A program made the translations under genes and the position numbers. This document shows positions 57,479 to 64,000 of a stretch of 64,000 nt of DNA, one piece after another (position 1 is the first letter of the stretch; each line of letters begins with the position of its first letter). Below the pieces are notes generated by a model. The model saw only the letters and a program-made list of their open reading frames with translations. It had not been told where the DNA came from and did not search any database. This stretch comes from Microbacterium fluvii. GTDB taxonomy: Bacteria > Actinomycetota > Actinomycetes > Actinomycetales > Microbacteriaceae. The DNA is taken from positions 62,001 to 126,000 of the forward strand of contig NZ_JAOPFX010000003.1 of NCBI RefSeq assembly GCF_025515205.1, written 5' to 3'.

Positions 57479-58240
57479 GTGGACGACGGCGAGGGGATGC
57501 TGACCCGCACCATGCGGGTGCTCGACTGCTTCACCGAAGACGATCCGGCCCTGACCGCGGCGGAGCTCGCGGAGCGCACCGGCATCCCGCTGTCGACCCT
57601 GCACCGGCTGCTCGCGACCCTCACCGGGCTGGGCCTGGTGACCCGCACCTCCGGCCACCGCTACACGATCGGCCCTCGACTGTGGGAGCTGGGGGAGCTC
57701 TCGCCGCTGGCCCTGCGGCTGCGCGAGACCGCGCTGCCGCATATGGTGCGCCTCTACGAGGCGACCGGAGAGAACGTGCACCTCGCCGTGCTCGATCCGC
57801 CCGCGCCCGAGACGGCGCAGGCGCTCTACGTCGGGCGCATGACGGGGCAGGGGTCGATCCCGACGCTCAGCCGGATGGGCGGGCGGCATCCGCTGCACAC
57901 GACCGGTGTGGGCAAGGCGCTGCTGGCCGCCCGAGACGACGAGTGGCTCGAGCGGTTCCTGCTCGGCCGCCCGCTCGAGCGCGAGACGACCCGCTCGATC
58001 ACCTCGGTCGACCAGCTGCGAGACGACATCGCGCGCACCCGCTCGCGCGGCTATGCACTCACCCGCGAGGAGATGACGCTCGGCAACCTCTCGGTCGCGG
58101 CCGCGCTCACCCGCGTCGACGGACTGCCGCCGGTGGCGATCGGCATCGTCGTGCACCTCGAGCACGCCGACGAGCGGCGGCTGGGCGCGCTGGTCGTGCA
58201 GGCCGCGAAAGACCTCGCGCGGTCGCTCCGCGACACGTGA
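57479..58240 (+). CDS. IclR family regulator of the pca operon
   Basis: A 253-residue regulator. Winged helix: MRVLDCFTEDDPALTAAELAERTGIPLSTLHRLLATL. Effector domain: YVGRMTGQGSIPTLSRMGGRHPLHTTGVGKALLA, ALTREEMTLGNLSVAAALT. The GTG at 57479 is chosen for its ribosome site and family length; an ATG at 57401 would add an unrelated leader. It lies 122 bases upstream of pcaH on the same strand, with an inverted-repeat operator in between. IclR proteins PcaR and PcaU activate pca genes with 3-oxoadipate or protocatechuate. Confidence 0.9.
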   Translation: MDDGEGMLTRTMRVLDCFTEDDPALTAAELAERTGIPLSTLHRLLATLTGLGLVTRTSGHRYTIGPRLWELGELSPLALRLRETALPHMVRLYEATGENVHLAVLDPPAPETAQALYVGRMTGQGSIPTLSRMGGRHPLHTTGVGKALLAARDDEWLERFLLGRPLERETTRSITSVDQLRDDIARTRSRGYALTREEMTLGNLSVAAALTRVDGLPPVAIGIVVHLEHADERRLGALVVQAAKDLARSLRDT

Positions 58241-58250
58241 GGCGGATGCT

Positions 58251-58271
58251 GAATCTCACTGAATGAGAATC
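58251..58271. promoter_or_regulatory. Predicted operator of the pca operon
   Basis: GAATCTCA-CTGAA-TGAGAATC is an inverted repeat with 7 of 8 positions paired and a 5-base centre. It lies 91 bases upstream of the pcaH ATG. GAAGGAG near 58349 is the pcaH ribosome site. Confidence 0.55.
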
Positions 58272-58362
58272 AGACCGGGTTTCTGCCGCATCCGCTGTCA
58301 TCCTTGACGCAGCGCCGCCGTCGGCGCGCCAGGTTGCCGCACTGTCGAAGGAGACCCTGCCC

Positions 58363-59229
58363 ATGACTTCTGCCCGCCCAGGGTCGCCCGACGCGGAGGC
58401 GTTCTCGTCGTCGGTGATCATCGAACCCACCGCCGTCGCCCCCGAGTCGCTCCTCGCCTCGCCCGACATGCCGTCGCAGAGCGCGATCAACGACGAGATG
58501 GCCGAGCTCCATGCCGCCGCCGACGCCCGCGAGGCCGCCGGCGAGCACGTGCCCGCGACGCTGTACGACTTCGCGCCCTACCGCTCGAGCGTGCTGCGTC
58601 ACCCCACCAAGAACCCGCGGCTGGTCGACCCCGAGTCGATCGAGCTGTTCTCGCCCGCCTACGGCCAGCGCGACGTCGCCCTCATCGAGAGCGACCTCAC
58701 GCTGCAGCACGCCGGCGAGCCGCTCGGTGAGCGCATCACGGTCGAGGGACGCGTCGTCGACGCCTGGGGTCGGCCGCTGCGCAACCAACTCGTGGAGATC
58801 TGGCAGGCCAACTCCGCCGGGCGCTACATCCACCAGCGCGACCAGCATCCTGCTCCGCTCGATCCGAACTTCACCGGCGCCGGCCGCATCGTCACGAACG
58901 ACAACGGAGAGTACAAGTTCACGACGATCAAGCCGGGCCCGTACCCGTGGAAGAACCACGTCAACGCGTGGCGCCCCGCGCACATCCACTTCTCGCTGTT
59001 CGGCTCGGGGTTCACCCAGCGCATCGTGACGCAGATGTACTTCCCGGGCGACCCGCTGTTCGCCCTCGACCCGATCTACAACACGATCCGCCGCCAGAAA
59101 GACCGCGATGCGCTGATCGCGACCTACGACCACGACCTCACGGTGCCCGAGTTCTCGATGGGCTACCGCTGGGACATCGTCGTCGACGGCCCCGATTCGA
59201 CGTGGTTCGAGCCCGAAGGAGAGCACTGA
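58363..59229 (+). CDS. pcaH: Protocatechuate 3,4-dioxygenase beta subunit
   Basis: A 288-residue intradiol dioxygenase subunit carrying the Fe(III) site. Ligands are Tyr155 (GRYIHQ), Tyr194 (GPYPW), His207 and His209 (HIHFSLFG). Their spacing equals the Pseudomonas enzyme (Tyr108, Tyr147, His160, His162 with constant offset 47). With the alpha subunit it opens protocatechuate to 3-carboxy-cis,cis-muconate. An extra N-terminal region of about 45 residues is present. First structural gene of the operon. Confidence 0.97.
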   Translation: MTSARPGSPDAEAFSSSVIIEPTAVAPESLLASPDMPSQSAINDEMAELHAAADAREAAGEHVPATLYDFAPYRSSVLRHPTKNPRLVDPESIELFSPAYGQRDVALIESDLTLQHAGEPLGERITVEGRVVDAWGRPLRNQLVEIWQANSAGRYIHQRDQHPAPLDPNFTGAGRIVTNDNGEYKFTTIKPGPYPWKNHVNAWRPAHIHFSLFGSGFTQRIVTQMYFPGDPLFALDPIYNTIRRQKDRDALIATYDHDLTVPEFSMGYRWDIVVDGPDSTWFEPEGEH

Positions 59230-59230
59230 G

Positions 59231-59812
59231 ATGGCCGCCGTCCCTCCCGCCTCGTGGGGTCCGAAGACCCTCGAGCCCACCGCCGGTCAGACCGTCGGCC
59301 CCTTCTTCGCCTTCGGCACCGAGTACCCGAAGATGAACCAGGTCGTCTTCCCGCACAGCCCCGGCGCGATCGTGCTCGGCGGCACCGTCTATCAGGGCGA
59401 CGGCGCCCCGATCCCCGACTCGATCGTGGAGATCTGGCAGCCCGACAGCGACGGCAAGATCTCGCGCAACCGCGGCGCGATCCGCCGCGACGACCACACC
59501 TTCACGGGCTTCGGCCGCACCTTCACCACCGACGAGGGCCACTACGAGTTCTGGACGTGCAACCCTGGTGCCCTCTCGGCAGGCAAGGCGCCGTTCTTCG
59601 CCGTGATCGTCTACGCGCGGGGCCTGCCGAACAAGCTGCACACGCGCATCTATCTGCCCGACGACGAAGAGGCGCTGGCGAGCGACCCGTTCCTGTCGGC
59701 GCTCGAGCCCGAAGAGCGTGCGACCCTCATCGCGACGCGCACGCCCGAGGGGTACCTGCACCACGACATCCGGCTGCAGGGCGAGGCGGAGACGGTGTTC
59801 CTCACCTTCTGA
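59231..59812 (+). CDS. pcaG: Protocatechuate 3,4-dioxygenase alpha subunit
   Basis: A 193-residue alpha subunit. Landmarks are AGQTVGPFFAFG, IVEIWQPDSDGKI, FTGFGRTFTTDEGHYEFWT and FAVIVYARGLPNKLHTRIYLPD. It lacks the iron ligands, as expected. The ATG is 1 base after the pcaH stop. Confidence 0.97.
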   Translation: MAAVPPASWGPKTLEPTAGQTVGPFFAFGTEYPKMNQVVFPHSPGAIVLGGTVYQGDGAPIPDSIVEIWQPDSDGKISRNRGAIRRDDHTFTGFGRTFTTDEGHYEFWTCNPGALSAGKAPFFAVIVYARGLPNKLHTRIYLPDDEEALASDPFLSALEPEERATLIATRTPEGYLHHDIRLQGEAETVFLTF

Positions 59813-59865
59813 CGCGTGCTGCCGCGACTAAATTGGCAAGCACCGAACCCGAAGGGCGATCGCCA

Positions 59866-61191
59866 GTGACCGATCTCGACGCAGGACTGCTGTCTCCGGT
59901 GACCGTCGGCCACGACGACGCGGTGACGGATGCTGCCGTGCTCGACGCCCTCGTGCAGGCCGAGGTCGCCCTCACCCGGGCGTGGGCCGCGGTCGGGGCG
60001 GCTCCGCAGTCCGCGGCCGACGCGGTCGTCGAGGCCCTCGGCGACGGGCACGGGATCGATCTCGCCTCCCTCGCCGCGGCGGGGGTTGCGGGCGGCAACC
60101 CGGTGATCCCGCTCGTGACGCTGCTCAAGGAGCGGGTGCCCGCCGACGCTCGCGCCTGGGTGCACGCGGGGGCCACGAGTCAGGACATCCTCGACACCGC
60201 GCTCATGCTGGTCGCCGCCCGCGCGGTGCCGCAGATCGTGGTGGCCCTGCGCACCGCCGAGCACCACCTGGCGGCCTTCGCCCTCGCCCGCCGTGATCAG
60301 GTCGCCGCGGCCCGCACCCTCACCCAGCACGCCGTGCCGACCACCGTCGGGCTGCGTGCGGCGACGTGGCTGCGCAGCATCCGCCGCGCCGCCGATCGCC
60401 TCGAGGGCCTCACGCTGCCGGCTCAGCTCGGTGGGGCGGGCGGCACACTCGCCGCCTTCGTGCAGATCGCGCGCAACGCGGGGGCGGATGCAGCGGCCGC
60501 CGCCCTGCCGGCCGCCTACGCCGCCGAGCTCGCCCTCGACGCGCCGGACGCCCCGTGGCACGTGACGCGGTGGCCGGTGACCGAGCTGGGCGACGCGCTC
60601 GTGCAGGCGATCGACGCGGTGGGAAAGCTCGCCGCCGACGTCGCGACCCTCAGCCGCACCGAGATCGGCGAGCTCGCCGAGGGCGCGGCCGGCGGTTCGT
60701 CGGCGATGCCGCAGAAGCAGAACCCCGCCGCCTCGGTGCTGCTGCGCTCGGCCGCGCTGCGAGCCCCGCAGCTGGGCGCGACGCTGCACCTCGCCTCCGC
60801 TCTGGCGGTCGACGAGCGCCCAGACGGCGCGTGGCATGCGGAGTGGCCGACGCTGCGTGAGCTCCTGCGCCTCGCCCTCGGCGCCTCGGCGAACACGGCG
60901 ACCCTCGTCGAGGGGCTCGCCGTCGACGACGCCGCCGTGCAGCGCAACCTCGACCTCACCCGCGGTCTCATCGTGGCCGAGCGGCTGTCGCACGAGCCCG
61001 ACACCATCGCCCGTGCCGATGTGCCGGGAGTGGTCGCCGCCGTCGCGGCCGGCGCCGACCTCGCCGACGTGCTGCCCGGCCCCCGCGCCGGCGAGATCGC
61101 CGACCCCGCCGGCTACACGGGCCTCGCCGCCGACCTCGTCGACCGCGCCGTCGCCCCCGAACCCACGACCCCCGAACCAGGAGCAGCATGA
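59866..61191 (+). CDS. pcaB: 3-Carboxy-cis,cis-muconate cycloisomerase
   Basis: A 441-residue fumarase/aspartase-superfamily enzyme making 4-carboxymuconolactone. Superfamily segments are VHAGATSQDILDTALM, RTLTQHAVPTTVGLR and the signature GGSSAMPQKQNPAASVLL. GTG start at 59866 with GAAGGG upstream. It overlaps pcaD by ATGA. Confidence 0.95.
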   Translation: MTDLDAGLLSPVTVGHDDAVTDAAVLDALVQAEVALTRAWAAVGAAPQSAADAVVEALGDGHGIDLASLAAAGVAGGNPVIPLVTLLKERVPADARAWVHAGATSQDILDTALMLVAARAVPQIVVALRTAEHHLAAFALARRDQVAAARTLTQHAVPTTVGLRAATWLRSIRRAADRLEGLTLPAQLGGAGGTLAAFVQIARNAGADAAAAALPAAYAAELALDAPDAPWHVTRWPVTELGDALVQAIDAVGKLAADVATLSRTEIGELAEGAAGGSSAMPQKQNPAASVLLRSAALRAPQLGATLHLASALAVDERPDGAWHAEWPTLRELLRLALGASANTATLVEGLAVDDAAVQRNLDLTRGLIVAERLSHEPDTIARADVPGVVAAVAAGADLADVLPGPRAGEIADPAGYTGLAADLVDRAVAPEPTTPEPGAA

Positions 61192-61967
61192 CCGCCCCCG
61201 ACCTGACCTTCACCGCCCCCGTCGGGCCCGACGGGGCGCCGCTGCTTGTGCTGGGGCCGTCGCTGGGCACGTCGGCGATCCTGTGGGAGACGGCGACGCC
61301 CCTGCTTTCCGAGCGCTACCGCGTGACGGCGTGGGATCTCCCCGGCCACGGGGCCTCGGCCCCGACCGCCGACGCCTTCACGGTCGACGAGCTGGCGGAT
61401 GCGGTCGCCGCGGGCGCTGCCGCGCTCGGCGCCGACAGCATCCTCTACGCGGGCGTCTCGCTCGGCGGAGCGACGGGTCTCGCTCTCGCGCTGCGGCACC
61501 CGCAGCTCGTCGAGGCTGCCGTGATCGTGGCCTCCGGCGCACAGCTCGGCACGCCGGAGAGCTGGCACGAGCGCGCCGCCAAGGTGCGCGCGGAGTCGAC
61601 CTCGTCGCTGATCGTGCAGTCGGGGCAGCGCTGGTTCGCGCCCGACTCGGTCGCGCGCATCCCCGTGCTCTCCGGCCGCCTCTTCCACGCCCTGCAAGAC
61701 GCCGACGATGAGTCGTACGCCCTGTGCTGCGAGGCCCTCGCCGCCTACGACGTGCGCGACCGCCTCGGCGAGATCGCGCAGCCGATCCTGGCCCTCTGGG
61801 GCGAATTCGACCAGGTCGCGCCGGTGGAGAAGGCCGACGAGATCGCCGCGGGGGTGCGCAACGGCCAGGCCGCGCGCATCGCGGGCGCGGCGCACCTGCC
61901 GCCGGCCGAGCAGCCGGAGGCCACGGCATCCGCTCTGCTCGCCTACTTCGAGGAGGTGGCACGATGA
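61188..61967 (+). CDS. pcaD: 3-Oxoadipate enol-lactonase
   Basis: A 259-residue alpha/beta hydrolase opening 3-oxoadipate enol-lactone. Nucleophile elbow YAGVSLGGATGLAL, Asp in ALWGEFDQVAPV, His in IAGAAHLPPAEQP. Actinobacteria often have a fused PcaL (lactonase plus decarboxylase); here pcaD and pcaC are separate but overlap by ATGA. Confidence 0.93.
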   Translation: MTAPDLTFTAPVGPDGAPLLVLGPSLGTSAILWETATPLLSERYRVTAWDLPGHGASAPTADAFTVDELADAVAAGAAALGADSILYAGVSLGGATGLALALRHPQLVEAAVIVASGAQLGTPESWHERAAKVRAESTSSLIVQSGQRWFAPDSVARIPVLSGRLFHALQDADDESYALCCEALAAYDVRDRLGEIAQPILALWGEFDQVAPVEKADEIAAGVRNGQAARIAGAAHLPPAEQPEATASALLAYFEEVAR

Positions 61968-62365
61968 CCCGTCCCGCAGGCGAGGGCCTGAGCGACCAGG
62001 AGCGCTACGACCAGGGCATGGTCGTGCGCCGCGCGGTGCTCAGCGACCAGCACGTCGACCGCTCGATCGCGAACACGACGGAGTTCACCGCCGACTTCCA
62101 GGACTTCATCACGCGCGTCGCGTGGGGAGACGTGTGGTCGCGCCCCGGCCTCGACCGCCGCTCGCGCTCGATCGCGGTGCTGTCGTCGCTGATCGCGCTC
62201 GGCCACCACGAGGAGTTCGTCATGCACGTGCGGGCGGCCCTTCGCAACGGGCTGACGCAGGCCGAGATCCAGGAGGTCATCCTGCAGTCGGCGATCTACG
62301 CCGGCGTGCCCGCCGCCAACACGGCGTTCCGCCTGGCCGGCGAGGTGTTCGCCGAAGCGGAGTAG
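61964..62365 (+). CDS. pcaC: 4-Carboxymuconolactone decarboxylase
   Basis: A 133-residue carboxymuconolactone decarboxylase family protein. FTADFQDFITRVAWGDVWSRPGLDRRSRSI and GHHEEFVMHVRAALRNGLTQAEI are the family core. It converts 4-carboxymuconolactone to the enol-lactone. The coenzyme A transferase and thiolase steps (pcaI, pcaJ, pcaF) are not in this window. Confidence 0.95.
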   Translation: MTRPAGEGLSDQERYDQGMVVRRAVLSDQHVDRSIANTTEFTADFQDFITRVAWGDVWSRPGLDRRSRSIAVLSSLIALGHHEEFVMHVRAALRNGLTQAEIQEVILQSAIYAGVPAANTAFRLAGEVFAEAE

Positions 62366-62579
62366 CCCGGCGGCGTTACCGCTCGGGCTCCCGTGGGTCC
62401 GCTCGCCCGGCCCGAGACCCGCCCCGTACCCCGAGACCCGGGCTCCAGCCGGCGAGACCCGCCGTTGGCGTTGAGACCCGGCCAGCGGCGCGGGGTTTCG
62501 CGCGCAGGCGGGGGTTTCAGTGGCCGCAACGACGAAGGGCGGGGGATGCCGCAGCATCCGCCCGCCCTCTCTGCGCGTG
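62366..62579. repeat. Intergenic region with repeated GAGACCCG motifs
   Basis: Four copies of (C/T)GAGACCCG occur between 62418 and 62490 at irregular spacing, followed by CGGGGTTTCG and GGGGGTTTCA. GGCGGGGGATGCCGCAGCAT and CCGCCCGCCC near 62540-62570 give a hairpin before the convergent ABC gene. No coding sequence is seen. Confidence 0.55.
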
Positions 62580-63479
62580 TCAGAGCGCGCTGCCGGCCCG
62601 CTGCGCGTCGTCGGTCGGCTTCGGCACCGAGACGGGAACGCCCGTCGCGTCGGCCGCTTCGGTGTCGCCCGTGTTGGTCTTGGCGCGCTGGATCTCGCCG
62701 TAGATGTGGTGGCGCAGCTCGGCGAAGCGCGCCTCCGAGCGCGTCTGGAGCTGGTCGCGGTCGACGCCGAGGTCGATCGCCACGTCGTCCTGCACGACAG
62801 TCGGGCGGTTCGAGAGCACGATGACGCGCTCGCCGAGGTAGACCGACTCGTCGATGTCGTGGGTGACGAACAGGATCGTGATGCCGAGGTCTTTCCAGAG
62901 CTTGCGCACGAGGTCTTCGAGGTCGGCGCGGGTCTGCGCGTCGACCGCCGCGAACGGCTCGTCCATGAGCAGCACCTCGGGGCGATAGGCCACCGCACGC
63001 GCGATCGCCACGCGCTGCTGCATGCCGCCGGAGAGCTGCCACGGGTACTTCGCGCCGGCGTCTGCCAGGTCGACCTGCGCGAGCGCCTCGCTCGCCCGTG
63101 CCCGGCGCTCGGCCTTGGGCACGCCCGCCGACTTCAGCGGCAGCTCGACGTTGGCCTGCACGCTCATCCAGGGGAAGAGGCTGCGCCCGTACTCCTGGAA
63201 GACGACGGCCATCGTCTTGGGCGGGCCGCTGATGTCTTTGCCGTGCAGCTCGAGCACGCCCTCGGTGCGGGGGAGCAGGCCCGCGATGCACTTGAGCAGC
63301 GTGGTCTTGCCGGCGCCCGACGGCCCGACGATGCAGGCGAGCTGGCCGGCGGGGATCTCGAAGGTGAGATCGCGGATCGCCTCGAAGCCGCCGGTGGCGG
63401 TCGGGTAGATCTTGCGAAGGCCCTGGACCTTCAGCATCGGCCCGTCGAAGACGGGGGTGGACTTCGTGTCAGCTCTCAC
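62580..63479 (-). CDS. ABC transporter ATP-binding protein, nitrate/sulfonate/taurine type
   Basis: A 299-residue ATPase of the SsuB/TauB family. Walker A GPSGAGKTTLLK, Q-loop VFQEYGRSLFPWM, signature LSGGMQQRVAIARAV, Walker B LLMDEPFAAVD, switch His FVTHDIDESV. The GTG start overlaps the permease end by 11 bases. Substrates for this family include sulfonates, nitrate, pyrimidines and aromatic acids. Next to the pca operon an aromatic acid is possible, but this is inference. Confidence 0.93.
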   Translation of the reverse strand: MRADTKSTPVFDGPMLKVQGLRKIYPTATGGFEAIRDLTFEIPAGQLACIVGPSGAGKTTLLKCIAGLLPRTEGVLELHGKDISGPPKTMAVVFQEYGRSLFPWMSVQANVELPLKSAGVPKAERRARASEALAQVDLADAGAKYPWQLSGGMQQRVAIARAVAYRPEVLLMDEPFAAVDAQTRADLEDLVRKLWKDLGITILFVTHDIDESVYLGERVIVLSNRPTVVQDDVAIDLGVDRDQLQTRSEARFAELRHHIYGEIQRAKTNTGDTEAADATGVPVSVPKPTDDAQRAGSAL

Positions 63480-64000
63480 GCTGCACCTCTCTCAAACCGA
63501 AATACCAGCGAAGGATGCGTCGCTCGACGACGCGGAAGATGATCGACAGGCCGAGACCGATCAGGCCCAGCACGAGGATGCCCGACCACATCTCGGGGAT
63601 CGCGAAGTTGCGCTGGAACCACACGATCGTGAAGCCCAGGCCAGACGACGAGCCGAACATCTCGGAGATCACCATGAGGATCAGGCCGATCGACAGCGAC
63701 TGCCGCACACCGGCGAGGATCTGCGGGCTGGCCGCCGGCAGGGTCAGGTAGCGGAGGCGATCGATCCCGCGGATGCGGTAGGTCGAGCACGTGTCGCGCT
63801 GCACCTCGTCGGTGGCCCGGACGCCCTCGACCGTGTTCAGCAGCACGGGCCAGATGGCACCCGAGACGATGACGACGATCTTCATGAAGTCGTTGATGCC
63901 GATCAGCAGCATCAGCAGCGGCACGAGCACGACAGGAGGCACGGCGCGGATGAACTCGAGCAGCGGCTCGAGCAGCTGCCGCAGACGCTTGAACGAGCCG
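63469..64000 (-). CDS. ABC transporter permease, SsuC/TauC type (5' end outside window)
   Basis: 177 residues visible; the frame stays open past a GTG at 63942 to the window end. The EAA loop reads EVQRDTCSTYRIRGIDRLRY, then LTLPAASPQILAG. LEFIRAVPPVVLVPLLMLLIG is the typical SsuC start region. It is the partner of the ATPase just downstream. The binding-protein gene is probably outside the window. Confidence 0.92.
   Translation of the reverse strand, partial: GSFKRLRQLLEPLLEFIRAVPPVVLVPLLMLLIGINDFMKIVVIVSGAIWPVLLNTVEGVRATDEVQRDTCSTYRIRGIDRLRYLTLPAASPQILAGVRQSLSIGLILMVISEMFGSSSGLGFTIVWFQRNFAIPEMWSGILVLGLIGLGLSIIFRVVERRILRWYFGLREVQRES

Noticed and set aside
1..64000. tRNA, rRNA or prophage genes
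   Set aside because: No cloverleaf-like or rRNA-like sequence, integrase, terminase or capsid motif was seen.

Overview
The window is about 70% G+C and densely coded. Many genes start with GTG, many neighbouring genes overlap by ATGA, and some promoters look leaderless. The protein families and the interspersed repeats (the LSERSETKRPD-coding element, the GGTCCCTGAGCCTGTCG element) point to a Microbacteriaceae actinobacterium, most likely Microbacterium or a close relative. I see no rRNA, tRNA, CRISPR array, prophage or insertion sequence. The window is a run of catabolic islands, each with its own regulator and often its own transporter.

1-15.1 kb is a C-glycoside / keto-sugar island. It holds the end of a CUT1 sugar permease gene, a hydroxypyruvate-isomerase-like TIM barrel, a pyranose-oxidase/CarA-like GMC oxidoreductase, and three pairs of C-glycoside deglycosidase subunits (small beta-sandwich beta subunit plus TIM-barrel alpha subunit). 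It also holds two NTF2-fold proteins, two Gfo/Idh/MocA oxidoreductases, a further TIM-barrel isomerase, a ThuA-like protein and a ROK repressor. Expected chemistry: the GMC enzyme oxidises sugar C3, the deglycosidases cleave the C-C bond by elimination, and the remaining enzymes process the keto-sugar.

15.3-20.5 kb carries pobA with an IclR regulator that shares an inverted-repeat operator with it, an HSL-type esterase, an SDR, a TetR regulator with a perfect palindromic operator, and an NADPH-FMN reductase.

20.5-35.3 kb is an aromatic-amine to homoprotocatechuate island: a FeaB-like aldehyde dehydrogenase, a FeaR-like AraC regulator, an APC permease, copper amine oxidase (tynA), hpaI, hpaH, hpaD, hpaE, a GntR regulator, a FAA-hydrolase/RraA fusion and a divergent MFS carrier. 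A GntR-type palindrome (ATCGTATAYGATC) lies in both the feaR/permease and the fusion/MFS promoter regions, which suggests one regulon. 35.3-42.3 kb has two paralogous flavin monooxygenases around a MarR regulator, then a divergent class III CoA-transferase / glutaryl-CoA-dehydrogenase-like pair.

42.3-58 kb has a Na+/H+ antiporter, a GIY-YIG nuclease-like gene bracketed by 44-bp tandem arrays, a ThDP enzyme, a ROK regulator followed by two complete sugar ABC transporters, a FUSC protein, a truncated DJ-1-like gene and an MFS carrier. 57.5-62.4 kb is the protocatechuate ortho-cleavage operon (IclR, pcaH, pcaG, pcaB, pcaD, pcaC). It accepts the protocatechuate made by PobA and possibly by the other monooxygenases. 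The window ends in an SsuBC-type ABC transporter.

At least six families of intergenic palindromic repeats are present. Two of them have entered coding sequence.
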